From Sinorhizobium terangae (GTDB taxonomy: Bacteria > Pseudomonadota > Alphaproteobacteria > Rhizobiales > Rhizobiaceae), in NCBI RefSeq assembly GCF_029714365.1, contig NZ_CP121659.1:2108001-2172000 (forward strand): DNA of 64,000 nucleotides, given 5' to 3'. The first letter of the stretch is position 1. Each line of letters begins with the position of its first letter. Shown here piece after piece: positions 26,971 through 35,815 of this stretch. The notes under the pieces were generated by a model. It was not told the DNA's origin. It searched no databases and saw nothing but the letters and a program-made list of their open reading frames with translations. The position numbers were made by a program, and so were the translations under genes.

Positions 26971-27513
26971 TCATGGCACGAACAGATCTGGAGGCAAACG
27001 GTGATTTTGATGCGACGCAGCATCTTGCGCCGCAATGCAGCACGTCGTCGCGGAGGTGATCCTGACCGAAAATGAGGCGGCAATATGGGGCTTTCTTCAA
27101 TTCTTTCTGAAGTTTGCGCGCTTGCCCGCACGTTTGCGGCTCTGAGGCGACTCAGAGGAACCGGACCATTGCCGTGCAGACGCCCCTCCGTGGCACACCT
27201 CCGCGTCGCAACCACGGATTGATGGAACCGACAAACACGCCCCCTCAAAAACGAAGGGTCGGCGCGCCGAAAACGCAAGAAACTCAGCGGTCCGAGATGA
27301 CCTGTCCGGCCCGGCGTGGAAGCGCAATTCTCTGTCAGCGGCGCTCAGGTTTATGCCGTCAAGGAAGGGAAAATGGAGAGCCACCGTTACCTGTGGGGAC
27401 GCCCGCGGATCGCGGGCGTCATTCCAGGCGTCAAGAACATTTGTTTTCGAGAGCGGGCCGCCGCACGGACCAGGTTCGCCGATTCGGCGCGGATTGAAAC
27501 CGCCGTAGCCGTG
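26971..27513. other. Intergenic stretch without a recognised gene
   Basis: Several frames of about 100 codons are open here on both strands, but none has a good ribosome site, conserved motif or plausible composition. The stretch holds a strong hairpin at 27398-27420 and otherwise nothing I can name. Confidence 0.5.
27398..27420. other. Perfect 10-bp stem hairpin
   Basis: GACGCCCGCG and CGCGGGCGTC pair exactly around the three-base loop GAT. It lies about 90 bases beyond the end of the minus-strand SnoaL-like gene and could terminate that transcript, but no T-run follows on either strand, so it may be only a stable structure. Confidence 0.45.
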
Positions 27514-27975
27514 CTACGCGCCCGCTTGTCCTGACACCGCGATGCCCTCAGGCCGCAGGGTGGTGTCCAGAGGCTTGGTCACCTCCAACAGTTGCAGCGT
27601 ATCGACGAACTCCGTGATCTCGACCATCAGCCCGTCCCTGAAGGTGATTTTGTCGATGAACTCGGTTTCGAAGCGGGCATCGCCCGGAACGAAACGGATC
27701 TCGCCGGCGCGATGAGCGATAACCGTCTCGCCATCGATATGAAGGGCGAGCGTTTCCACCCTAGAGAGATCCCAGACGTCTATCAATTCCTTGAAATTGA
27801 GGCGCACGGCGTCGCCGCCTTCGATCTTCCGGCACATCGGGCCGAGCCCAGCGCTTCCGGCGATACGGAAGCTGCAGTCGGGATGTACATAGGCCATCAA
27901 CGCGTCGAGGTCGTTGTCGGCCCGCGCCTGGTAGATCGCCTGCACGATGCTTTCAAGTTCGCTTCGATCGGTCAT
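27514..27975 (-). CDS. SnoaL-like/NTF2 superfamily protein
   Basis: A 153-residue protein with the cone-shaped NTF2-like fold signature: IVQAIYQARADNDLDALMAYVHPDCSFRI at the N-terminus and DKITFRDGLMVEITEFVDT in the later strands. Members are small-molecule isomerases, hydrolases or binding proteins. The ATG at 27975 is set by GGGGAGG seven bases upstream. It stands alone, minus strand, with no operon partner, so no substrate can be proposed. Confidence 0.8.
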   Translation of the reverse strand: MTDRSELESIVQAIYQARADNDLDALMAYVHPDCSFRIAGSAGLGPMCRKIEGGDAVRLNFKELIDVWDLSRVETLALHIDGETVIAHRAGEIRFVPGDARFETEFIDKITFRDGLMVEITEFVDTLQLLEVTKPLDTTLRPEGIAVSGQAGA

Positions 27976-28230
27976 GGCAGTCCTCCCCTTTCGGTTACTG
28001 CACAACGCGCATGAATCGGAAACGATGACAGCCCACTCTCTCGTCAGGCGAGAAGCGTGGGCTGCCCATAAGTTTGCCGCCAATCACCATTGCTCGCAAC
28101 TGAGAATGAGGCCACGGGCCCTGTCACGACCGAGCGCTGGACAGTTCCGCCGATAAGCAGGCCGATAAGCAGAAAGGCCCGACGTTTCCGCCAGGCCCTC
28201 TCGAAAAATGCTCAGGTCGTTCCTTGCGAC

Positions 28231-29457
28231 TCAGGCAGCCTCGGCCACCTCGCCGCGGATCAGGTCGCCGAGCCGGCGGATGCCCTCTTCGATCATCTTG
28301 TCGTTGGCGCAGGAGAAGCTCAGGCGCAGCGTGTTCTCGCCGGAACCATCGGCGAAGAAGGCACGGCCGGGGACGAAGGCGACCTTCGCCGTCTGGATCG
28401 ACTTCGCCAGCAGCTCGGCACCGTCCGTGCCCTTCGGCAGCGTCACCCAGACGAACATGCCACCTTCCGGCTTGGTCCAGGTCACCCCTGCCGGCATGTA
28501 TTTTCCGAGTGCGGCCAGCATGGCGCTGCGGCGATGCTTGTAGACCCTATGGATCTTCGCCACCTGCTCGTCGAAGCCGCGTACGGCGACAGTGCAGATT
28601 GCCATCTGGTTGATGGTCGAGGAATGCAGGTCCGCTGCCTGCTTCATCAGCACCAGCTTGCGGATCACCGCTTCGGAGGCGCAGACCCAGCCGACGCGAA
28701 GCCCGGGCGCCAGCGTCTTCGAGAAGCTGCCGCAATAAATCGTCCGGGCGCTGTTGATGTCGCCCTTGCGTGCGATTTCCAGCGCCAGGATCGGCGGGAT
28801 CGCCTCGCCGTCATAGCGCAGCGACTGATAGGCCGCGTCTTCGATCACGGCAACGTCGAGTTCCTCCGCGAGGTCGAGCACGCGCTCGCGGCCGGCGCGG
28901 TCCACCGTCTCGCCGGTCGGGTTGGCGAAATCGGCGGAGAGATAGGCGAACTTCACCCGGCCACCGGCCTCAGCCGCCTGCTGGCGGTAGGCCTCCGGCG
29001 TGCGATTGCCGCCGGGGTTCAGCTGGTCGTAGTTCGGCTCATAGGCATTGAAGGCCTGCAGAGCACCGAGATAGGTCGGCCAGGTGACGAGCGCGGTATC
29101 CTTCGGCGACAGGAACAGCTTGCCGAGATAATCGAGCGCCTGCTGCGAGCCGGAGGTGATGAAGATGTTGTCGACAGTTGCCGGAATGCCGAGGGCCGCC
29201 ATCTGCTTGGCCAGCCACTCGCGCAGCGGCCGGTAACCTTCGCTTACCGAGTATTGCAGCGCCGCGCTGACGGCCGGGCCGCCGAAGATCTCGGCATAGG
29301 CCGCCTTGAATTCCGCGTCGGGGAAGAGTTCGGGATCGGGAATGCCGCCGGCGAAGGAGATGATATCGGGACGATCGAGCAGTTTCAGAAGCTCACGGAT
29401 TTCGGAGGCGCGCATCCGGCTCGAACGCGTCGCAAAGATATGGTCCCAATGCAGCAT
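28231..29457 (-). CDS. PLP-dependent class I/II aminotransferase (LysN/aromatic type)
   Basis: A 408-residue fold-type I aminotransferase. The PLP lysine lies in YCGSFSKTLAPGLRVGW, the cofactor-phosphate and ring residues in FITSGSQQALDYLGKLF and VIEDAAYQSLRYDG. The N-terminus (RSSRMRASEIRELLKLLDRPDIISFAGGIPDPELFP is the family's opening region, given here only in part as SFAGGIPDPELFP) matches 2-aminoadipate and aromatic aminotransferases related to MocR effector domains. It probably moves amino groups from branched, aromatic or aminoadipate donors to 2-oxoglutarate. Divergent from a threonine dehydratase-like gene. Confidence 0.9.
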   Translation of the reverse strand: MLHWDHIFATRSSRMRASEIRELLKLLDRPDIISFAGGIPDPELFPDAEFKAAYAEIFGGPAVSAALQYSVSEGYRPLREWLAKQMAALGIPATVDNIFITSGSQQALDYLGKLFLSPKDTALVTWPTYLGALQAFNAYEPNYDQLNPGGNRTPEAYRQQAAEAGGRVKFAYLSADFANPTGETVDRAGRERVLDLAEELDVAVIEDAAYQSLRYDGEAIPPILALEIARKGDINSARTIYCGSFSKTLAPGLRVGWVCASEAVIRKLVLMKQAADLHSSTINQMAICTVAVRGFDEQVAKIHRVYKHRRSAMLAALGKYMPAGVTWTKPEGGMFVWVTLPKGTDGAELLAKSIQTAKVAFVPGRAFFADGSGENTLRLSFSCANDKMIEEGIRRLGDLIRGEVAEAA

Positions 29458-29569
29458 GGGCGGTTTCCTCGAGGTCGTGGGAACGGGACCGCGGAAGATG
29501 AAGCGGCTTTCCGATGTCCCGCGTTTCTTTGTCGATTGTCCAGCGACAGGATCACGTCCGCTAATTTAT

Positions 29570-29584
29570 GTCAACGTTATTGAC
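29570..29584. promoter_or_regulatory. Inverted repeat in a divergent promoter region
   Basis: GTCAA and TTGAC flank the five bases CGTTA, in an AT-rich stretch between the divergent aminotransferase (start 29457) and threonine dehydratase-like gene (start 29744). Short arms make chance possible. Lrp-type or GntR-type regulation of amino-acid genes is a reasonable guess. Confidence 0.3.
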
Positions 29585-29743
29585 CTAAATCAGTTCTTTT
29601 TTCGTGGTTCCCGACTTACGAAACCAGTTTCTGCCGCATGGTTACTTGCATGACGTAACGTGAGATATAGGCGCGCTGTGTAGCGCGCGCGGATGTCGCG
29701 CGCTATGCTCCCTCTATCCGTGGGAACCGCGTCGGGAGGTTGC

Positions 29744-30736
29744 GTGAACGGCATGTCATCAGCGTCCACTTCACTTAAGATTCCATCATTCGAGGACGTT
29801 CAAGCGGCGCGGCAGCGCATTTCCGGTGCCGCGCATCGCACCCCCGTTTTGACATCGCGGACGGCTGACGGAATCGCTGCGGCGTCTCTGTTCTTCAAGG
29901 CGGAGAATTTGCAGCGCGCCGGTGCGTTCAAGTTTCGCGGTGCCTACAATGCGGTCGCGGCACTCGACCAATCGTCCCGGAGAAACGGTGTTGTTGCCTT
30001 CTCCTCCGGCAACCACGCCCAAGCGCTGGCCTATGCGGCAAGACTTCAAGGCGTTCCGGCAACGATCGTCATGCCGACGGACGCGCCGGAGATAAAGATC
30101 GCGGCGACGAAGGCCTATGGCGCGGAGATCCATTTCTATGACCGGTACACCGAGGATCGCGAGGAAATCAGCCAACGTCTCGCCGCCGAGCGAGGCGCAA
30201 CGCTGATCCCGCCCTTTGATCATCCGGACGTGATTGCGGGACAGGGCACGGCCGCGCTGGAACTGATCGAGGACGTCGGAGAACTTGATCTGCTCGTCGT
30301 GCCGCTCGGCGGAGGCGGTCTGCTCGCTGGCAGCGCGCTCAGCGCCCGCGCGCTCTCACCCGTCTGCAGGATCGTCGGCGTCGAGCCGGAGGCGGGCAAT
30401 GACGGCCAGCAATCGCTAAGGAAGGGCGAGGTCGTGCATATCCCGCCGCCGAAATCCATCGCCGACGGCGCGATCGTCACCCATATCGGCGAGCGCAACT
30501 TCGCCATCCTGAAACGCACGGTCGACGAGATCATAACCGTTACCGACGCCCAACTGGTCGAAACCATGCGATTCTTCGCCGAACGCATGAAGATCATCGT
30601 GGAGCCGACCGGCTGCCTGGCCGCTGCAGCCATAATGCACGGTGTGCTGCCCTGCCCGGGCGCAAGAGCAGGCATTCTCTTGAGCGGCGGAAACGTCGAT
30701 CTGAAAGCGTTCAATACGCTGCTAGGCACGCGCTAG
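29744..30736 (+). CDS. Threonine/serine dehydratase-like PLP enzyme
   Basis: A 330-residue fold-type II PLP enzyme of the short catabolic threonine dehydratase/serine racemase group, without the C-terminal ACT domain of IlvA. The PLP lysine is K63 in GAFKFRGAYNA, the substrate loop is SSGNHAQALAYAA and the phosphate-binding Gly loop is PLGGGGLLAG. It would convert L-Thr (or Ser, or a hydroxy-amino acid) to the 2-oxo acid and ammonia. I prefer the GTG at 29744 because GGGAGG sits five bases upstream; the ATG at 29753 is also possible. Followed by a methyltransferase gene 88 bases on. Confidence 0.88.
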   Translation: MNGMSSASTSLKIPSFEDVQAARQRISGAAHRTPVLTSRTADGIAAASLFFKAENLQRAGAFKFRGAYNAVAALDQSSRRNGVVAFSSGNHAQALAYAARLQGVPATIVMPTDAPEIKIAATKAYGAEIHFYDRYTEDREEISQRLAAERGATLIPPFDHPDVIAGQGTAALELIEDVGELDLLVVPLGGGGLLAGSALSARALSPVCRIVGVEPEAGNDGQQSLRKGEVVHIPPPKSIADGAIVTHIGERNFAILKRTVDEIITVTDAQLVETMRFFAERMKIIVEPTGCLAAAAIMHGVLPCPGARAGILLSGGNVDLKAFNTLLGTR

Positions 30737-30824
30737 ATTCCGTCACCCGCGCGTCTCCCCTCGGCGCTTGTCCGAACTGACGGCGCGCCTTATAGGCACC
30801 ATGACGTTCGATGAAGGAAATGAG

Positions 30825-31433
30825 ATGCCGCCGCTCAGCGACGAGACGAATGCCTTCTACCGCGACAACGCAGCAACCTATGCAAATCGGCAGCGCAAGG
30901 CGCCGGCGGCACGCCTCGACCGGTTCCTCGCCAGACTTGAACCCGGCGCCAGGATTCTCGAACTCGGCTGCGGCGGCGGACAGGACAGCGCCTATATGCT
31001 TGCCAGGGGTTTCGATGTGACGCCAACCGACGGCTCGCCGGAACTTGCGGCGGAGGCGGAGCGGCTACTCGGGCGGCCGGTCGAGGTCGTCCGGTTTGAC
31101 CAGATCGGATGGCACGACGTCTTCGACGCGGTCTGGGCGGAAGCCTGCCTCCTGCATGTGCCGCGATCCGATCTATCCGGCGTCCTCACGCGCATCCTGC
31201 GCGCGCTGAGAGGCGGCGGAATACTCCATGCCAGCTTCAAGGCAGGAAACGCCGAAGGCCACGATCGCTTCGGGCGCTATTACAACTATCCCTCGCGGGA
31301 CTGGTTGATGCGACAGTTCACAAACGGTTGGGCGAATATCGAGATTGGCGAAGCTGACGGCGGCGGCTACGACGGAGAGCCGACCCGCTGGTTGCATGTG
31401 TCGGCTGCAAAACCGATTTCAGCAGAACAATAG
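30825..31433 (+). CDS. Class I SAM-dependent methyltransferase
   Basis: A 202-residue methyltransferase. It opens with FYRDNAATYANRQRKAP, then motif I ILELGCGGGQDSAYML, an acidic residue in VTPTDGSPELA, and FDAVWAEACLLHVPRSDL followed by LRGGGILHASFKAG. This is the Methyltransf_25/TPMT-like small-molecule group. The start at 30825 is supported by AAGGAAATG upstream; ATGs at 30801 and 30768 are alternatives. It probably shares a transcript with the dehydratase gene. The acceptor is unknown. Confidence 0.85.
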   Translation: MPPLSDETNAFYRDNAATYANRQRKAPAARLDRFLARLEPGARILELGCGGGQDSAYMLARGFDVTPTDGSPELAAEAERLLGRPVEVVRFDQIGWHDVFDAVWAEACLLHVPRSDLSGVLTRILRALRGGGILHASFKAGNAEGHDRFGRYYNYPSRDWLMRQFTNGWANIEIGEADGGGYDGEPTRWLHVSAAKPISAEQ

Positions 31434-31436
31434 TAA

Positions 31437-31472
31437 AGAAGGCCGGACGCACCCGGTCTGCAAGGCCTTTTA
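31437..31472 (+). terminator. Probable intrinsic terminator
   Basis: AAGGCC and GGCCTT pair around a loop that contains a second small CCGG/CCGG pairing, followed by a short T-run (CCTTTTAG). It begins four bases after the methyltransferase stop. The same stem could also end the convergent small-protein gene. Confidence 0.5.
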
Positions 31473-31487
31473 GTTCGACTGTGCCGC

Positions 31488-31589
31488 TCAGACCTCCCCT
31501 TCGTCCCAGTAGCTGCAGATCAGCAGGAAGCAGATTCCAGCCAGAATGAAGAAATCGAAGAGCGCGAAGTGCTGCAGAATCGTCGTCAT
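31488..31589 (-). CDS. 33-residue single-span membrane protein
   Basis: A short frame reading MTTILQHFALFDFFILAGI, a hydrophobic helix, and an acidic end CSYWDEGEV. The ATG at 31589 has GGGAGG eight bases upstream, one of the better sites in the window, and the residues form one clear transmembrane helix with an acidic C-terminus. This combination argues for a real small protein. I recognise no family. The upstream region is unusually AT-rich and carries a tandem direct repeat. Confidence 0.55.
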   Translation of the reverse strand: MTTILQHFALFDFFILAGICFLLICSYWDEGEV

Positions 31590-31958
31590 TACGCTTCCTC
31601 CCGCCAACCAACACATCAGAACACGAATTGGTCTCCAGAGGAAGAGAAATGCAGAATAATATTTCGGAATACCTTGGTTTAGGAAGGTAAGATTTGCGTC
31701 GCACAATAGTATTCTGCGGTGCACAATGATATATTCACGGAAACTCAAACAAGATCGGACCGCTTTAATCTGGTCGCCTCTTCAGCAGAGCCATTCAGAT
31801 TTCCGATGCGCCACTCTATGGCGGAGATGAAAAGCGGAACGTGATGGCGCGGTCGCGCCGCAAGTTGTTCGGCAGATTCGTTGAAACAGCCGAACGCACT
31901 GATTTTGACGCGACGGAATGGCGGATGAAAACCGCTACCGGATTTCCCGGGATAGGTC
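31590..31958. other. AT-rich gap upstream of the small membrane protein
   Basis: No further gene is supported. The part next to the small gene (31640-31745) is markedly AT-rich and contains the direct repeat at 31701 and 31721. The remainder has ordinary composition and shows nothing recognisable. Confidence 0.5.
31701..31732. promoter_or_regulatory. Two direct repeats spaced exactly 20 bases
   Basis: GCACAATAGTAT at 31701 and GCACAATGATAT at 31721 start 20 bases apart, about two turns of the helix, so a protein would meet both on the same face. They lie 110-140 bases upstream of the 33-residue membrane protein gene and may be regulator sites. No known consensus is assigned. Confidence 0.4.
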
Positions 31959-32279
31959 TTAGGCGGGCTGCACCGATTTGACGCTGCCGCTGCTGTCGAC
32001 GACGCAGTTGAACTTGCGCCCGCCGGCATCGACATCGACGGCGTAGGTCGTCGCATCGAGCTGGCGCGAACTCGTTGGGAGAACCCTGGCGCCGCTGGCT
32101 TGGGCGACAACCGCATTGGCGCAGATAAGCTGCAGATCGGCGGGCGCAGTTTGCAGGCTTGTGCGGGCCATGTTCTGCGGCTCAGGCGCCGATGACTGGC
32201 ATCCGCCAAGAAGCGAGACGCCGGCGGCAACAAATGCGCCGCGCGCGATCGAATATGCGTTCAACCTGGTCGTCGACAA
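31959..32279 (-). CDS. Small lipoprotein
   Basis: A 106-residue protein with a lipoprotein signal: a hydrophobic stretch ending LLGGC gives lipidation at Cys27. The mature part is short, with two more Cys (LICANAV and KFNCVVD) and a beta-rich C-terminus (YAVDVDAGGRKFNCVVDSSG). Members of this kind are common and uncharacterised in rhizobia. It lies 50 bases from the L,D-transpeptidase gene on the same strand, compatible with an envelope role. Confidence 0.75.
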   Translation of the reverse strand: MSTTRLNAYSIARGAFVAAGVSLLGGCQSSAPEPQNMARTSLQTAPADLQLICANAVVAQASGARVLPTSSRQLDATTYAVDVDAGGRKFNCVVDSSGSVKSVQPA

Positions 32280-32329
32280 AGCCTCACCTCCGAATGTCGC
32301 TTTCGCTGGCGATTTTCAAACGCCCCCAT

Positions 32330-32980
32330 TCACACACCCTTGTAGAGCGCCGCCCCCTGCATCAGCACGATGACCTTCGCGCCGATTTTCACGCGAGAAT
32401 GCAGATCGATGATGTCGTCATTGTTCATCCGGATGCAGCCGGAGGAAACGTCGAGACCGATCGTCCAGGGTTCCACCGTGCCGTGGATGCGATAGATCGT
32501 GTCGTTCTCTCCCTCGTAGAGATAGAGCGCCCTCGCGCCGAGCGGATTGTCCGGCCCACCCGGCATGCCGGCTGCCCACTTCGCCGCATTCGGGTCGCGC
32601 GCCACCATCTCGGGCGGCGGCGTCCAGGTTGGCCACTCGGCCGTGCGGCCGATGCGAACGATGCCGGCCCAGCCGAAGCCCTCGCGCCCGACGCCGATGC
32701 CATAGCGGATCGCCTGGCCGCCGGGCTGGACCAAATAGAGAAAATGCTGGTTGCCGTCGATGATGATCGTGCCCGGCGGCTCGGCCGTGCGAAACGGTAC
32801 GACCTGGCGGCGGAAGGCCTCCGGCACCTGTTTGTTGCGCGCAAAATACTGCCGTGCCTTGCGCTTGTCGTAGTCGACCCATTTCTTCGTGCGGGCATCG
32901 TAGATCTGCGTCGCGGCGAGCGCCGCCAGCGGCCCGAGGCAGAGGCCCGCGGCAAGCGCGATCAAGCCGATTTTCCGCAT
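32330..32980 (-). CDS. L,D-transpeptidase (YkuD domain)
   Basis: A 216-residue exported enzyme that makes 3-3 cross-links in peptidoglycan or attaches proteins to it. A signal peptide (MRKIGLIALAAGLCLGPLAALA) is followed by a YkuD domain with the catalytic His166 in IHGT and Cys182 in SSGCIRMNN. The start at 32980 follows AGGTGG; longer frames overlap the neighbouring gene and lack sites. Rhizobiales rely heavily on L,D-transpeptidases for polar growth and carry many paralogues. No LysM or other accessory domain is present. Confidence 0.92.
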   Translation of the reverse strand: MRKIGLIALAAGLCLGPLAALAATQIYDARTKKWVDYDKRKARQYFARNKQVPEAFRRQVVPFRTAEPPGTIIIDGNQHFLYLVQPGGQAIRYGIGVGREGFGWAGIVRIGRTAEWPTWTPPPEMVARDPNAAKWAAGMPGGPDNPLGARALYLYEGENDTIYRIHGTVEPWTIGLDVSSGCIRMNNDDIIDLHSRVKIGAKVIVLMQGAALYKGV

Positions 32981-33027
32981 CCTTCGGCCACCTTTTACCT
33001 GGGTCCCAAGGCCGTCCCGGATCGTCG

Positions 33028-33987
33028 TCATGGCTTTGCCCACCCGTCTATGCGCGCCGCGTTGCCGTCGACCCATTCCTTCGCGTAGTCCGGAGGCGTC
33101 TGACGCTCCACCTCCACCGCGTAGCTCATCGCCGTCACTTCTTCCGGAGAGAAGTCCACCTGTTCCAGGAACTTCGCGATATCGGGGTGCTTTTTGCCGA
33201 AGGCGGCGGCATAGGCGATGTGGAAATGCGCGGTGCCCCAAGCGGTGGCCGCGCTCGACTTTGTGATCCACAGCGGATCGTCCGCCGGTACGATCTTCCA
33301 TTTCGCCGGGTCATGCACCGGCTCCTCGATGCGCGTGAGCTTGTGCAGCTCGAAGACGTGGTGCGGCGCGTAACAATAGAAAACCATCGGCCGCGCGGTC
33401 GCGACCGCCGCATCGACCGCCGCCATCGCCACCTCCTCCTCCGTCTCGACGAGCGTCACGTTCGCGGCATAGCCGTAGCTGTTCGCCCTCACCCGCTCGA
33501 TCCCCGTCGAAAGCCACGTCGGCGCGCCGATCCAAACTTCGCCGCGCCCATCTCCGTCGGTGTCTAGCACGGCGGTCTTCGCCGGGTCGCTGAGATCGGC
33601 GATCGTCTTGAGGCCGGCAGCGACGGCTTCAGGCGTCGCGCAAAGACCCTGCCAGGCCGGCACGGCGCGCCCGCTCAAGACGACGGCACCCTTGTCGGTC
33701 ACGTATTTCTTGATGAGATCCTCGAAATTCGGCCGCCAGACTTCTGGCTGGATGTCGACCTCGCCTTTGTCGAGCCCGACGAAGGCGTTGATCGTTCCGA
33801 GTTCGCGCACTTCCGCATCGAGACCGAACTTCTTGGCGATGCTCAATTTGAGGATGTTGGCCGTTGCCTGTCCAGACGGCCAGTTGGGCATGGCGATCAC
33901 CAGATCGGCTGCCTCGGCCGCAAGGGCAACAGTTGTGGCGAGCATGGCTGCGAAGGCGGCCACGCGAAATTTCGTGCTTCTCTTCAC
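33028..33987 (-). CDS. Glycine betaine/proline-type ABC substrate-binding protein (orphan)
   Basis: A 319-residue periplasmic binding protein of the OpuAC/ProX family. It has a signal peptide (cleavage near ALAAEAADL), then VIAMPNWPSGQATANILKL and a cluster of aromatic residues suited to bind quaternary amines (EVWRPNFEDL, YCYAPHHVFEL). No permease or ATPase gene is adjacent, so it must work with components encoded elsewhere or act as a free scavenger. It lies 47 bases upstream of the L,D-transpeptidase gene on the same strand, but the functions seem unrelated. Confidence 0.85.
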   Translation of the reverse strand: MKRSTKFRVAAFAAMLATTVALAAEAADLVIAMPNWPSGQATANILKLSIAKKFGLDAEVRELGTINAFVGLDKGEVDIQPEVWRPNFEDLIKKYVTDKGAVVLSGRAVPAWQGLCATPEAVAAGLKTIADLSDPAKTAVLDTDGDGRGEVWIGAPTWLSTGIERVRANSYGYAANVTLVETEEEVAMAAVDAAVATARPMVFYCYAPHHVFELHKLTRIEEPVHDPAKWKIVPADDPLWITKSSAATAWGTAHFHIAYAAAFGKKHPDIAKFLEQVDFSPEEVTAMSYAVEVERQTPPDYAKEWVDGNAARIDGWAKP

Positions 33988-34188
33988 AGTGCCCTCCGAA
34001 CAGATTCCCCGAATACAGCGGCTGATTGTGAATGAACGCTATGAGTCGAAGTCTGCAGCGTCGCGCCATGTCGGACGCTACGTACGCAATGCGCATGCAG
34101 TTGATCTGTTTGCGGGGTCCACGCGACCCGGAATGCTATACAGGCATGTCTTGATGGCCGGCAGGATGCACCAGCTTATTCCCGTCCG

Positions 34189-34710
34189 TCAACTTGTCGT
34201 TGTCGGGCCCGTCGCAAAACCTCGCTTCCTGCGGCTCTTGAGGAGCACGACCACCGCGGCAATGAGGATCATGAGCTCGACGGCAAATGTCCAATGCAGA
34301 AGGAAATTTAGAAACCAGGGGCTATAGCGGGCGGGGATGTGGACGAGGTTCAGCCGCGCCTCCGACAGCGGATAAAACCATCTGATATCCGCGGCCACAG
34401 AATCCATTGCGAGATGCAGCAGGATGTTGAGGAGGCCGGCCCATACGAATATCAGCCGTTCGCGCTTGCCGGAAACCAGAAGTACCAGACCGATGACCGC
34501 CGCGGCCGCAATCCAGAATAGCGGGGTGTGGGTCCAGTAGTCGTGGTGCAGTGTTCGCCGATGATCGACTACATAAAAATAGATGAGATCGAAGTCCGGC
34601 AGGACGGAGCAAAGCAGACCGACCGCGAGCAGTCCGCGCCAAGCCGTTTCGCGCTTCCTCGCCATCTGGCGCGTCAGCAGATATCCGGCGGGCAAATGTG
34701 CGATAAACAA
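34189..34710 (-). CDS. YdjM-like metal-dependent membrane hydrolase
   Basis: A 173-residue membrane protein of the LexA-binding inner-membrane hydrolase (YdjM, PF04307) group. It opens LFIAHLPAGYLLTRQM and carries a His/Asp pattern (PDFDLIYFYVVDHRRTLHHDYWTHTP) expected to bind metal, then a His-Asp pair in LLHLAMDSVAADIRW, within four or five helices. The family's usual start corresponds to a TTG at 34710 with AAGGA about ten bases upstream; an ATG at 34752 is the alternative. Function of the family is poorly known. Confidence 0.75.
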   Translation of the reverse strand: MFIAHLPAGYLLTRQMARKRETAWRGLLAVGLLCSVLPDFDLIYFYVVDHRRTLHHDYWTHTPLFWIAAAAVIGLVLLVSGKRERLIFVWAGLLNILLHLAMDSVAADIRWFYPLSEARLNLVHIPARYSPWFLNFLLHWTFAVELMILIAAVVVLLKSRRKRGFATGPTTTS

Positions 34711-34966
34711 GGGGCGGCGTCCTTGATAATCGGTCCTCGCAACGAGAACCATAGGTGGTAAGCGGGAATTGCCAGCTGCAACCGCTTTTGTCAATTCCGC
34801 GGATGCACCCTCTGCGCCATCGCGCGACTGTCGTGCCCGTGCTGAGAGCACATTGGAACGCCGCCTCGGGGTTGGCCTTCAGTTGCATCACGACAAGAAT
34901 CTTGCTTTCGCGGCGGGCGCCCCAACCGCGCACGGCGCCAGTCTCCAAGATCAAGAACGTGGGCGG

Positions 34967-35629
34967 CTAAATCTCCTGTTCCACGACCAGCCTGTCGACA
35001 TAGCTCTCGACGCCGTTGATATTCTCCATCAGCACCTTGATGGCACGACGCTCCAGCTCGCTCTTCACCTTGCCTTCAAGCACGGCTTGGCAGGCTTCCA
35101 CGGAGACCTTGATTTTTTCCGGGTCGAGGCCGAGTTCGGAGCGTAGGCGCGCGCGGATCGCTACGGCGAGCGCCTCGTCTCCCCTGACCGTGCCCTCACC
35201 CCGAACGTCGACGATCGCGCGCAACAGGTCGACGCGGCTGATGATGCCGACCAGCGCACCATTTTCCACGACCGGCACGCGCTTTATTTTGTTCTTGAAC
35301 ATCAGTTCGGCAACGGCGCCGATCGGCGCGTCGCGGCCAACCGTGAAGACCTCGGTCGACATCAGATCGCTGATGCGCCAACTGTTGCTTCGGATGTAGC
35401 GGTCGAGATCGACCAGGGCGCTCTCGGCCGTCGCGCTACCTCGCCCGGTTCCGAGCTCGATCCTTCGCAAGAGATCGCCTTCCGTCAGCATGCCCGCCAC
35501 CGCGCCATCGTCATCAATGACAGGCAGACCACTCAGCCCCTTCGCTACCATGGTTTCGATCGCGTGACGCACGCTGCTTCCCGTACTGATCGTGGCCACG
35601 TTTATCGTCATGATTTCATCGGCGCGCAT
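34967..35629 (-). CDS. CBS-pair protein with C-terminal BON domain
   Basis: A 220-residue cytosolic protein. Two CBS motifs form a Bateman module (residues 5-60, ending VIDDDGAVAGMLTEGDLLRR; residues 90-145, ending VVENGALVGIISRVDLLRA), which usually binds adenosine nucleotides. A BON-type domain follows (AIRARLRSELGLDPEKI to VESYVDRLVVEQ). The ATG at 35629 has GGAGG five bases upstream. CBS-BON proteins are frequent in rhizobia and thought to sense energy state; no partner gene is adjacent. Confidence 0.88.
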   Translation of the reverse strand: MRADEIMTINVATISTGSSVRHAIETMVAKGLSGLPVIDDDGAVAGMLTEGDLLRRIELGTGRGSATAESALVDLDRYIRSNSWRISDLMSTEVFTVGRDAPIGAVAELMFKNKIKRVPVVENGALVGIISRVDLLRAIVDVRGEGTVRGDEALAVAIRARLRSELGLDPEKIKVSVEACQAVLEGKVKSELERRAIKVLMENINGVESYVDRLVVEQEI

Positions 35630-35815
35630 GTGGGCCTCCACCTGTTGCGGGAGAAACGAAACCATTCGAGCCGTCGCAGCTGAGTCTATGCCCCGGACTC
35701 ATCCATTCTGCCTGACGGATTTGGTCTGAGAGGAGGAAAGATGCAGGAAATGCCGAACATTTTCAAATTTTTCCGATACACCGAAGCGCGAAAATCGGCT
35801 TCGCTGATCCGGCGG

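Noticed and set aside
27097..27497. Frames of 95-127 codons between the acyltransferase and SnoaL-like genes
   Set aside because: No ribosome site, no recognisable motif, composition like random GC-rich sequence. Left as intergenic.
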